The position numbers were made by a program, and so were the translations under genes. A stretch of DNA of 32,435 bases from Armatimonadota bacterium (GTDB lineage: Bacteria > Armatimonadota > Armatimonadia > Armatimonadales > Armatimonadaceae): positions 1 through 32,435 of the forward strand of contig JACMIS010000916.1 of assembly GCA_014381035.1 (NCBI GenBank), in the 5' to 3' direction. Every line of letters starts with the position of its first letter. Position 1 is the stretch's first letter. Positions 8,236 to 15,647 of this stretch are shown here, one piece after another. Below the pieces are notes generated by a model. That model saw nothing but the letters and a program-made list of their open reading frames with translations. It did not search any database and had not been told where the DNA came from.

Positions 8236-10539
8236 TCATGGATGGGAATAACTATTCTTAGCCACGCCGTCGGTGATTTCGAGCGGCGTCCATTCCGGCA
8301 AAGCAGAAACCGACTGACGCGCCGATTCGGTCGTCGGGATGCCCCAGAGCGCAAAAAACGGTCCGAGGTTTTTGCCCACCGCCCGCGAGAATCGCATCAG
8401 AAACTGGTCGTGCTTTTCGGTGTCGGTGCGAGGATGCTCGCGGACAGGAAGTTGTTCGTACTCTCGAAAAACGGTCTGAAATGGTTTCCAGCCGAATTCC
8501 TGGCGAAGTTGTATAAAGAATGTAAGTGCCGTAAACGGGTCGCTTTTCCATTTTTCGTAGGGTGCCCCTGCCGCGAAGTAAGCCGTGAGGAGCTTTTTGC
8601 GGGCGTCCGGCGCGATAGCCGGATGGGAGTTGACGTAGTCCGATTTCACGCCATTGAATAGTTCGTCGCCGTAGAGCGCGAAAAAGTTGTTAGTGACTTC
8701 GCCGCATCCGTCCCACGACCAGGCAGGCTTTTGATGATTGTGCCCGAGTTCATGGTAGAAGCCCCACGTTTTGATACCGCTGCTGCCGCGCAAAATCCGG
8801 AGATCCACGAACGTTTTCGCCACGTCGTCCCCGGTCATGATCGGATAGCCGGAGTGCATGTAGCCCGCGCTAATCTGCCGGTCCACACAGTACCGCTCCT
8901 GCCGTCGCCGCTCCCGGGGGATCGCATATAGGTCGGCGGCGGCGTCCATCACCGCGTCCCAATAGGACATCAGCGCGTCCGGGTCATCCAGATCGCGTAC
9001 CACCGACGACGGGACCGTCAGTACACACCGGTCGCCCTGCAATTCCGCCCACGGCCCCGGCGCATGGCGGGTCGTTCGACGCCACGCGTCCAGATCGGTT
9101 TTGCCGCGCACGAAATACGGGGCGGCGACCGCCCCCTTCACGGTGACCGTGACAGTTGCGGGGGGGCAACCGTCGGGAACATCGATCAGGATCGCGCCGC
9201 CGAATGCGTTCGCGATGCGTGTCACCGGCGCGGTGATCGAAAAACTGCGCGTCACTTCGGGAGATCGCTTCCACGTCGGCAGGTGCCAGAGCGTATCCGT
9301 GTGCGTACCGATACGAACCCGTAACCCGAGTTTCGCCCCGATTGCCGAAACGGTCACGGTGAGGGCTTCTCCCGGAGCGGCGTACAGTCCCGTGCTGTGC
9401 CATTCGGGTATCGTGGTGTCTACAGGGAGTGCTCGCGTCACGCGGGGTGCATCGGCGGGGATGGCACCGGGAAACGACGAGGCGGAAGGATGGGCGACCA
9501 ACGACTCCGGCGGAGCAGTCATCGCGGCGCGAATATCCTCCGTCAGGAAGAGGCGGTGCAGGGGCTTTTCCATCGTGACGGGGTTCACATGAAGATCGGC
9601 GAAATTCGGTGTATCCGACTTGCGCAACCGGGCGAGACGGGCGCGGAACGATCTTTCGCCCGGCGGCAGTGCCTGGAGTGCCTGCCCGACCGTCCAAACC
9701 GACTGTGCGTTTTCTGTGGGAGTACCGGTCCCCGCGATGAGAGCATCTAGTGCGTTTGAGGCGTTGATTCCATCCGGCAGTGGTTCGGTGGTCGTGAAAC
9801 CGCGTTTCGTCGTGCGCTCCAGCATCCCGCCCGTCCACAGCAATCCCATCCCGGCGAAGATGTGGTTGCCCCCGTTTTCCGACAGGGTTTTGCCAGGATG
9901 TAGACTCAGCCAGCCCCACCCTGTTTCGGCACCGACCAGCCCCCCTCCCGCCTTCGCAAAAGCCGTATACGCCGCGTGTTCCGCTTCCGGCACGTCAGAG
10001 AAAGTGCCGACGATCACATCGAACTCCTTGAGTCGCTTGGCACTTCCCTTCTCCGGGAGCACTGCCACCAGGACGCCTCCTCGTGCCTTGAGAAGTGCGA
10101 CCACGCCCCCTTGCCGCTTCGCCAGCACGCCGACACGCGGATACATTCGCCCGCCCGCCGCCCAGCGGATGGAGTTGAAGAGCAATTTACCGGTGTCCCC
10201 GGTCCCCAGCGCGTCCGCCGCGAAGTAGCCATCGTGCCCGAACGCGACGCCCCGTCCCTTGCCATACATCGCAGCCGCGACCACCGCCTCGCGGTACTCG
10301 CCGGAGCTAGCTACCACGACGGGAAACGCACTCTTGCTATAAACGCAGACCGAACCCGGCACGCCAGGTGCCGCCACTTCGCGCACGCCATCGAGCATCC
10401 AGGTCGGGGCGTCCATTACAGAAGGTCGGACATGCGCCGCAGGGGAATACGTCTCAGGGGGTACAGCACCGAAGGCAACCCTGACAATCGGCGCAGTGAC
10501 CCATAAGAGCAACAAATAAAGTGCGACAGTCTTGGACAT
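8236..10539 (-). CDS. Secreted M60-type (enhancin/SslE-like) zinc metallopeptidase
   Basis: 767 residues. The N-terminus (1-24) is a signal peptide with an SKTVALYLLLLWV core. Residues about 50-330 resemble the N-terminal region of TCAF/M60-like proteins, with a glutamine-amidotransferase-like fold (VIVGTFSDV, GGGLVGAETGWGW). Residues about 370-480 form a beta-rich domain, and the C-terminal third is the peptidase. The zinc site is HELGH (596-600) with a downstream Glu (Glu614 in GCGEVTNNFF), which fits the M60 pattern HExxH-x(8-24)-E. Known M60 enzymes cut mucins and other O-glycosylated proteins. The natural target in an environmental bacterium is unknown. The gene is divergent from the MFS gene, with a 167-nt gap that contains a GAGCGA/TCGCTC hairpin at 10549-10564. 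Confidence 0.85.
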   Translation of the reverse strand: MSKTVALYLLLLWVTAPIVRVAFGAVPPETYSPAAHVRPSVMDAPTWMLDGVREVAAPGVPGSVCVYSKSAFPVVVASSGEYREAVVAAAMYGKGRGVAFGHDGYFAADALGTGDTGKLLFNSIRWAAGGRMYPRVGVLAKRQGGVVALLKARGGVLVAVLPEKGSAKRLKEFDVIVGTFSDVPEAEHAAYTAFAKAGGGLVGAETGWGWLSLHPGKTLSENGGNHIFAGMGLLWTGGMLERTTKRGFTTTEPLPDGINASNALDALIAGTGTPTENAQSVWTVGQALQALPPGERSFRARLARLRKSDTPNFADLHVNPVTMEKPLHRLFLTEDIRAAMTAPPESLVAHPSASSFPGAIPADAPRVTRALPVDTTIPEWHSTGLYAAPGEALTVTVSAIGAKLGLRVRIGTHTDTLWHLPTWKRSPEVTRSFSITAPVTRIANAFGGAILIDVPDGCPPATVTVTVKGAVAAPYFVRGKTDLDAWRRTTRHAPGPWAELQGDRCVLTVPSSVVRDLDDPDALMSYWDAVMDAAADLYAIPRERRRQERYCVDRQISAGYMHSGYPIMTGDDVAKTFVDLRILRGSSGIKTWGFYHELGHNHQKPAWSWDGCGEVTNNFFALYGDELFNGVKSDYVNSHPAIAPDARKKLLTAYFAAGAPYEKWKSDPFTALTFFIQLRQEFGWKPFQTVFREYEQLPVREHPRTDTEKHDQFLMRFSRAVGKNLGPFFALWGIPTTESARQSVSALPEWTPLEITDGVAKNSYSHP

Positions 10540-10706
10540 GGCGTTTCCGAGCGATGGCTCGCTCCACGAAGCGGGATTTCATGGCTACTTGATTATACTC
10601 GATAAAACAGCAATTTACGGTCAATTCCTCATTGTAAAAAAATCCGCGGCGCATCTTTTTGGGAACGCCAAGCGACGGATGGGTTTCGTTCATTGGAGGC
10701 AGAGCA

Positions 10707-11912
10707 TTGGCACAGAATGACACAGAGCGAGCGGAATCATGGGGAACACGGACTGTGCTACTCGCGGCGAGTAGCTTGACGGTCATGGCGGGCGCGACCA
10801 TCGCCCCCGCACTCCCGGCTATCGAACGCCATTTCACCGGAACCGGCGGTGATATTCCGCTACTCACCCGCCTCGCGCTGACATTCCCTGCGTTATTTAT
10901 CGCCCTTTTCGCGCCCATCGCCGGGACTCTCGCCGACCGTTACGGGCGAAGGCGGCAACTGATCATCGGGATCGCCCTGTACGCATTCGCCGGGGTGTCC
11001 GGATTTTTCGCCCCTTCGCTCCCCCTGATGCTGGTAGGACGCGCCTTGCTCGGGCTGGCGGTCGCGGCGATCATGACGGCGGCGACCGCTCTTATCGCAG
11101 ACTACTACACCGGAACGCGCCGGACGGCGTTCCTCGGGTTACAGGCGGCATTCATGAGCGGCGGCGGCGTCCTGTTTTTAGCCGGCGGGGGCTATCTCGC
11201 CCAGATCGGTTGGCAGTACCCTTTCCTCGTTTACCTACTGTCCCTGTTTATTCTCCCACTCGCGGTCTTGTTCGCGTTCGAGCCGGAAAAGAAATCCGTT
11301 CCAGTTCTTCCCGGAGATACGCCTGTAACGGTGCCTCGGGTTCCGATATCCCTGTTCGTCTTGCTCTATGCCAACATGCTGATCATGCAGATCGTCTTCT
11401 ATCTTATCCCCGTACAACTGCCGTTTTATCTGGAAAAACTCACCGGTGCGAATCCGGCACAAAGCGGACAGGCTCTCGCGCTGGGCACTCTCGCGGGGGC
11501 GGCGATGTCGTTCGGGTTTGGCAAACTTCGCTCCCGTTTCAGCAACGCGACGTTGCTGTCCTGGTTCGCACTTCTGATGGGAACAGGCTATGTCGGGATC
11601 GGTTTATCCCCGAACTATGGGGCGGTGCTGGCATCGCTGATCGTCGCCGGTCTGGGTTTTGGTCTGCTCTTGCCGGTCACGTCGGTCTGGCTTACCAGCG
11701 CGACACCGCCCGCGCTTCGGGGACGCATCATCGGCGGGTTGACCACGGCGATGTTTGCCGGTCAGTTTTTGTCGCCACTGATCACCAAACCGCTTTCCGA
11801 CCAGTTCGGACTTGCCGCGACCTATGTCGGCGCGGGAATCGTCACGCTGTGTATCGGCATCGCTTATTTTTTGTTGCGCCGCACGCTTGACGCTTTCAGC
11901 GACCCCGTTTAA
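10707..11912 (+). CDS. Major facilitator superfamily transporter (drug/solute antiporter type)
   Basis: 401 residues from a TTG at 10707. I chose this start because GGAGG (10695-10699) lies 7 nt before it; the in-frame TTG at 10659 has no ribosome site. About 12 membrane helices can be counted, in two halves around a loop near residue 205. Motif A is present between helices 2 and 3 (GTLADRYGRRRQ, residues 73-84), which places it in the DHA1-like branch, usually proton-coupled exporters of drugs or metabolites. The substrate cannot be read from the sequence. Its stop codon overlaps that of the convergent nuclease gene in a shared TTAA (11909-11912). Confidence 0.9.
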   Translation: MAQNDTERAESWGTRTVLLAASSLTVMAGATIAPALPAIERHFTGTGGDIPLLTRLALTFPALFIALFAPIAGTLADRYGRRRQLIIGIALYAFAGVSGFFAPSLPLMLVGRALLGLAVAAIMTAATALIADYYTGTRRTAFLGLQAAFMSGGGVLFLAGGGYLAQIGWQYPFLVYLLSLFILPLAVLFAFEPEKKSVPVLPGDTPVTVPRVPISLFVLLYANMLIMQIVFYLIPVQLPFYLEKLTGANPAQSGQALALGTLAGAAMSFGFGKLRSRFSNATLLSWFALLMGTGYVGIGLSPNYGAVLASLIVAGLGFGLLLPVTSVWLTSATPPALRGRIIGGLTTAMFAGQFLSPLITKPLSDQFGLAATYVGAGIVTLCIGIAYFLLRRTLDAFSDPV

Positions 11913-12736
11913 ATCCCGCGCCGCCTCTGCCGCGCCCAGAACTTTTCGCAGTGCGGAAGAAAATCGCAGTAGGGGCAGTGATCGTTGACCACCGGCAGAA
12001 CATTCTCCCAGTCTTTCGTACGGATCGTTTCCCCGGTCTCGGTGACATCGGCGAGAAACGCTTCCCGCTCGTCGTCCCCCATCTCATGCGATGCCGAGGT
12101 GCCGGAGCGTAGCGCGATGATGGTCGCGAAGACACGGCGTTCCGGATTTCTGCGCTTCAAGACCGCCTGATACGTATTCATCGCCACGGATTCGGCGACG
12201 TCTTCGGGGGTCACATCCATGCGCCCCGACTTATAATCCACGATCTCCAGTGCGCCCCCGAGTGCGGGATGTTCGTCCACGCGGTCCACACGCCCGGTCA
12301 ACGCAATATCCGGGGTCAGATCAATGCGCAACGCCTTTTCGGCGAGAAACAATCGCGGTGGCTCGGGGAGCGGCTCTCCCGTCTTTGCCGCCTCGACCCG
12401 CGCCGTCTCTGTGCGCATCACTTCCGCAGTATGGTAATCGGTCAGAATGCGCGTCGCCTCTTCCTTGAACGCGGTCTCCTGCTCCTCTCCGGAATACCCC
12501 TTCGCCACCCATGCCCGCTCCAGCGACGCCGAAAGCGTCTCGGCGTCCACATTCTCCGCACCGCCCGCCGTGTGGAACGTTTCCAGAACCCGGTGTAGTG
12601 AGTGTCCGAACGCGAATCCCGCCCGCGCCCGATGATAAAACCGCCCCAACTTATCGATGTACTCCAGACGATATTCCGCGGGGCACCGATACCATATCCG
12701 CAATTTCGTCGGGCTGATCACAAACTTTCGCGCCAT
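11909..12736 (-). CDS. PD-(D/E)XK nuclease, RecB/Cas4-like, with Fe-S cluster cysteines
   Basis: 275 residues from the ATG at 12736. A start 96 nt further upstream would read through the inverted-repeat element and add an unrelated hydrophobic stretch. Motifs: FGHSLHRVLE (His45), GRVDRVD (Asp151) and EIVDYKSG (Asp167-x-Lys169), the catalytic signature of PD-(D/E)XK nucleases of the PDDEXK_1/RecB C-terminal type. Four cysteines frame the domain: Cys18 (YRCPAEY) and C-terminal Cys254, Cys257 and Cys263 in CPYCDFLPHC. This is the 1+3 arrangement that binds a 4Fe-4S cluster in Cas4 and AddB. There is no CRISPR array or cas gene and no helicase partner nearby, so a role in DNA repair is more likely than adaptation. 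Confidence 0.85.
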   Translation of the reverse strand: MARKFVISPTKLRIWYRCPAEYRLEYIDKLGRFYHRARAGFAFGHSLHRVLETFHTAGGAENVDAETLSASLERAWVAKGYSGEEQETAFKEEATRILTDYHTAEVMRTETARVEAAKTGEPLPEPPRLFLAEKALRIDLTPDIALTGRVDRVDEHPALGGALEIVDYKSGRMDVTPEDVAESVAMNTYQAVLKRRNPERRVFATIIALRSGTSASHEMGDDEREAFLADVTETGETIRTKDWENVLPVVNDHCPYCDFLPHCEKFWARQRRRGI

Positions 12737-12740
12737 GAAA

Positions 12741-12925
12741 AGATTTAACCGCCAAGACGCCAAGGACGCCAAGGCAAGGGGAAGGAGAAATTCGATCACA
12801 AAGAACACAAAAGTTTTACAGGTCGGGCTCACCGGGTTCGTCGAGCGTTATCGTGGACGAGCGGAGGGAAACCTTAAAAACCCTTTGTACTCTTCTTTAA
12901 CTTTGTGTTCTTTGTGGTTAAATCT
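12741..12925. repeat. MITE-like inverted-repeat element, 185 bp
   Basis: The ends are a perfect 10-nt inverted repeat: AGATTTAACC (12741-12750) and GGTTAAATCT (12916-12925). The left end continues with a 9-nt tandem repeat (CGCCAAGGA-type, about 12750-12776). A second perfect pair of 15 nt lies at 12797-12811 and 12902-12916 (CACAAAGAACACAAA and its complement). No coding capacity is seen. It sits exactly between the nuclease start and the EEP-family start codon, so its right end forms the 5' flank of the next gene. Confidence 0.7.
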
Positions 12926-12931
12926 GTGTAT

Positions 12932-13660
12932 ATGCGCGTGGCGTGTTTGAATATTCATGCGGGACGATGCGGAACGGGGTCGAATCAGGCGTCGCTACAC
13001 GCGGTTGCCGATCTGCTCCGGTCGGTATCGCCGGATATCTGCCTTTTGCAGGAGGTGGATCGCCGGATGCCGCGTTCCGGGTTTGTAGATCAGGCGGGGC
13101 GACTCGCACGCGCCATGCGACGCGATGGCGAAGAGGAATGGTATTTCGCGTTTTACGGCCGGCTGGACTTCGGACCGTTGGGACAATACGGCAACGCCAT
13201 TTTGTCACGGGAGCCACTGGGGAGCATCCGGCGCGTGCCACTTTCGGCGAACGGTGGCGAGCCACGGGGGGCCATCGGGGTAACATTTCCAGGAGATACT
13301 CCTACCGCTATCTGGACCGCGCATCTGGGTCTACGGGACGAATGGCGGGCAACGCAACTCGCGGATCTCGCCGACGCGTTAAACAGCGACAGGGAAGAGG
13401 GTTATCGCGTGATTGTCGGGGGGGATTTCAACGCCCGCGCCGACGCACCGGAAGTGCTACGTTTTCAGGAACGTACCGGGCTAGTCCTCGCTTCGCTCGA
13501 TGCGCCGACATTCCCGGCGATACAACCGACGCACCGGATAGATTTCCTGTTCGCGTCGCCGGACGGTTTGGTTGCCGGTTCGGGCGTCACCGCCGAGTCG
13601 AATGCTTCCGACCATGCACTTATCTGGATCGAGTTTCAATCCGATGGCGAAACACGATAG
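12932..13660 (+). CDS. Endonuclease/exonuclease/phosphatase (EEP) family hydrolase
   Basis: 242 residues from the ATG at 12932. This start gives the standard family N-terminus MRVACLNIHAG; the ATG at 12905 lies inside the inverted-repeat element. Conserved active-site pieces of the DNase I/exonuclease III/sphingomyelinase fold are present: Asn7 in LNIHAG, Glu41 in LLQEVD, His131 in TAHLGL, Asp165 and Asn167 in GGDFNA, Asp204 in HRIDFLFAS, and Asp227-His228 in ASDHAL. The enzyme is metal-dependent and cuts a phosphodiester. The short form without extra domains could act on nucleic acid, phospholipid or a small nucleotide; the sequence does not decide. No signal peptide is seen. The ABC ATPase gene begins 9 nt after its stop, suggesting one transcript. 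Confidence 0.88.
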   Translation: MRVACLNIHAGRCGTGSNQASLHAVADLLRSVSPDICLLQEVDRRMPRSGFVDQAGRLARAMRRDGEEEWYFAFYGRLDFGPLGQYGNAILSREPLGSIRRVPLSANGGEPRGAIGVTFPGDTPTAIWTAHLGLRDEWRATQLADLADALNSDREEGYRVIVGGDFNARADAPEVLRFQERTGLVLASLDAPTFPAIQPTHRIDFLFASPDGLVAGSGVTAESNASDHALIWIEFQSDGETR

Positions 13661-13669
13661 ACTGTTTTC

Positions 13670-14422
13670 GTGTCGCTTCCCGCTCCCCTACTTGTCGCCG
13701 AGAACATTTCTGTTCGTCACCGAAAGAACGATTCCCCGGCTGTCGAAAACGTCTCGCTGATCGTTTCGCCGGGAGACTGTGTCGCGATTGTCGGACCGAA
13801 CGGCGCGGGGAAATCCACCTTACTCCGCGCCCTCGCCGGATTATCCACCGGGTTCGTTTCCGGGCAAATCAGGATGGGCGGCAACGCTCTTTCGCATCTC
13901 TCCGCTCGCGAACTTGCCCGCTGCCGCGCCTTCGTACCACAGGATAACCCGATGCCGTTCGCGTTCTCGGTGCGCGAGGCGGTGTCGCTCGGTGTAGCAG
14001 ACGGTGCGGCACTGAATACTATAGACGCGGCGTTGTCACGCTTTGACTTGCTCCCGTTCGCGCATCGTTCCGTGCTCGCCCTTTCGGGGGGGGAACGTCA
14101 ACGGGTCGCGCTCGCCCGCGCCTTCGCGCAGGATGCGTCGCTACTAATACTGGATGAGCCAACCGCTCATCAGGATTTACGGTACGCCGGATGGGTACTC
14201 GCCCAGGCGCGAGAGTTCGTAAATGAAAACCGCAAGGAACGCGCCGCGGTCGCGGTGCTACATGATCTGAATCTCGCAAGCCGCTGGGCGGACACGGTTC
14301 TGCTCCTAAAAAACGGACAGACCTACTCCTATGGCTTTCCGGAACAGGTGTTATCCGAGCAAGTGCTTTCCGGTGCCTACGAGACCAGCGTTTCCACGAC
14401 GCCATTCATTCATACGAAATGA
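13670..14422 (+). CDS. ABC transporter ATP-binding protein, iron-siderophore/heme/cobalamin type
   Basis: 250 residues from a GTG at 13670, 9 nt after the EEP gene. All ATPase motifs are intact: Walker A GPNGAGKS (42-49), Q-loop FVPQ (88-91), signature LSGGE (138-142), Walker B LLILDEP (158-164), and the H-loop His in VLHDLN. The spacing and the TAHQDLRY segment after Walker B resemble FecE/HmuV/BtuD subunits that drive uptake of ferric siderophores, heme or vitamin B12. No permease or binding protein of this class is in the window, so it either serves a transporter encoded elsewhere or is a remnant of a dispersed operon. A clear terminator follows its stop codon. Confidence 0.88.
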   Translation: MSLPAPLLVAENISVRHRKNDSPAVENVSLIVSPGDCVAIVGPNGAGKSTLLRALAGLSTGFVSGQIRMGGNALSHLSARELARCRAFVPQDNPMPFAFSVREAVSLGVADGAALNTIDAALSRFDLLPFAHRSVLALSGGERQRVALARAFAQDASLLILDEPTAHQDLRYAGWVLAQAREFVNENRKERAAVAVLHDLNLASRWADTVLLLKNGQTYSYGFPEQVLSEQVLSGAYETSVSTTPFIHTK

Positions 14423-14423
14423 T

Positions 14424-14461
14424 ACACTCCCTTCGCCTCTTTATCCTCGCGAAGAGAGTGT
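14424..14461 (+). terminator. Rho-independent-like terminator after the ABC ATPase gene
   Basis: A 13-nt inverted repeat with one mismatch (ACACTCCCTTCGC at 14424-14436 and GCGAAGAGAGTGT at 14449-14461) starts 2 nt after the stop codon. It is followed by a short T-rich run (CTTATTTC). It separates the preceding genes from the phosphate operon. Confidence 0.65.
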
Positions 14462-14466
14462 CTTAT

Positions 14467-14532
14467 TTCACAAATTTGTCTGATATTATTTAACAAAACC
14501 TTAACCTTCTACTTCAAATGACGTGCTACAAT
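14467..14532 (+). promoter_or_regulatory. Pho-box-like repeat array and promoter of the pst operon
   Basis: TTCACA (14467), TTAACA (14490), TTAACC (14501) and TTCAAA (14513) lie on one strand, with spacings of 23, 11 and 12 bp, that is, on one face of the helix. A TACAAT -10 box follows at 14527-14532, and no good -35 is seen where one would be expected. PhoB/PhoP-type response regulators bind tandem repeats of this kind (TTAACA in Bacillus, CTTAACCT in cyanobacteria; CTTAACCT is present here) and replace the -35 contact. This fits induction by phosphate starvation. No PhoR/PhoB pair is in the window. Confidence 0.6.
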
Positions 14533-14618
14533 CGCTTTTAAGGTAACGAGTGACAAAAGAATCATTTGAATAGCAAGATTACTGCTAACCTAACAAATAC
14601 AAGGACCGCTTTTTAACG

Positions 14619-15560
14619 ATGACTCGAACAACTTTTTCGCGCCGCACCGCATTTCTCGCTGCCGCCGTGCTCGCAATGCCACTTCTCGCCGGTTGTCCCA
14701 CCGCGAACACGGATACCCGCTCCACAACAACCGGGGGCACTGCCACCGGCGGGACTCCCGAGAATAAAGGTGACGACACTACCGGCGGTTCGCTGACGAT
14801 CTCGGGGTCCGACACGATTCGCCCCTTGTCCGAGCGATGGGTCGAGGAGTTCAACAAACAGTCTCCTGCCAGTATCAGTGTCAAGGGCGGTGGCTCCGGG
14901 CAGGGCATCAGTGCCCTGATCAATAAAAGCGTCGACATCGCCAACTCGTCCCGAAAGATGAAGGACGAGGAGATGAAAACAGCCGAAGGGAAGGGATTGA
15001 AGGTTACGGAGATCGCGGTGGCGATGGACGGTATCACGATCATTGTCAATCCGAAGAACCCGATCAAATCGCTCACGATCCAGCAACTTGCCGATATTTA
15101 CACGGGCAAGGTGAAAGATTGGAAAGAGATCGGCGGCACACCGGGCAAGATTGTTGCCATCGGGCGGGATTCTTCCTCCGGAACCTATGAATTCTTCAAG
15201 GAAGACGTCCTGAAGAAGGCGGATTACCGCTCTGACATGGTGCAAAGCAAAGCCAATCCGGCAATCGGTACCAGTGTCGGACAGAACGCCGGTGCCATCG
15301 GCTATATCGGCGTCGCCTTCGCCTCGGAATACGTGAAAGCCGGGAAAGTCAAGGAAATGCCCGTCGCGTTCAAAGACGGGGATGAGCCGATCCTTCCCAC
15401 GGTGGAGAATGTTCACAGCGGCAAGTACCCGATCTCACGGTCGCTCTACAACTACGTCGCCGGGGAACCGGAAGGTCTGACGAAAGCGTACCTCGATTTT
15501 GTCCGGAGCGAAGAGGGTCAGAAAATCGTCGCGGACGAAGGCTATATTACTTTGAAGTAG
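14619..15560 (+). CDS. pstS: Phosphate ABC transporter substrate-binding lipoprotein PstS
   Basis: 313 residues, ATG at 14619 with an AAGGA 13 nt upstream. The N-terminus has SRRTAF, a hydrophobic core and the lipobox LAGC (Cys26), followed by a Thr/Gly linker, so the protein is a membrane-tethered binding protein. The mature part carries the PstS phosphate-binding pattern: SGSDTIRPL (about 63-71), GGGSGQGISALI, IANSSRKM, and GRDSSSGTYEFF around residue 185. It captures orthophosphate for the PstCAB channel. It is first in the operon behind a Pho-box-like array. The 87-nt gap to pstC holds an inverted-repeat element that could lower downstream expression relative to pstS. Confidence 0.96.
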   Translation: MTRTTFSRRTAFLAAAVLAMPLLAGCPTANTDTRSTTTGGTATGGTPENKGDDTTGGSLTISGSDTIRPLSERWVEEFNKQSPASISVKGGGSGQGISALINKSVDIANSSRKMKDEEMKTAEGKGLKVTEIAVAMDGITIIVNPKNPIKSLTIQQLADIYTGKVKDWKEIGGTPGKIVAIGRDSSSGTYEFFKEDVLKKADYRSDMVQSKANPAIGTSVGQNAGAIGYIGVAFASEYVKAGKVKEMPVAFKDGDEPILPTVENVHSGKYPISRSLYNYVAGEPEGLTKAYLDFVRSEEGQKIVADEGYITLK

Positions 15561-15562
15561 GC

Positions 15563-15640
15563 TGTTTGGTGTTAGGTCCAGAGCGTCTGCCGAACCGTTA
15601 CCGGTGCTGAGACGACACCGAACACCAAATACCAAATACT
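15563..15640. repeat. Inverted-repeat element between pstS and pstC
   Basis: The left arm TGTTTGGTGTTAGGT (15563-15577) and right arm ACCGAACACCAAATA (15617-15631) pair at 13 of 15 positions. An inner CGTCT/AGACG pair lies at 15584-15588 and 15610-15614. The right arm continues as a 7-nt tandem repeat (ACCAAAT twice, 15624-15637). It begins 2 nt after the pstS stop and ends 7 nt before the pstC ATG, leaving pstC without a visible ribosome-binding site. It belongs with the elements at 18474 and 29452 by architecture. Confidence 0.6.
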
Positions 15641-15647
15641 TAACTCA

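Noticed and set aside
8984..9919. 311-codon open frame on the minus strand
   Set aside because: It lies in another frame of the M60 gene, which has a signal peptide and a complete zinc motif. The shadow product is Arg/Gly-rich.
11909..12736. CRISPR adaptation module suggested by a Cas4-like protein
   Set aside because: No cas1/cas2 and no direct-repeat array anywhere in the window.
12943..13947. 334-codon open frame on the plus strand across the EEP and ABC ATPase genes
   Set aside because: The two real frames carry full catalytic motifs; this one has none and is Arg-rich.
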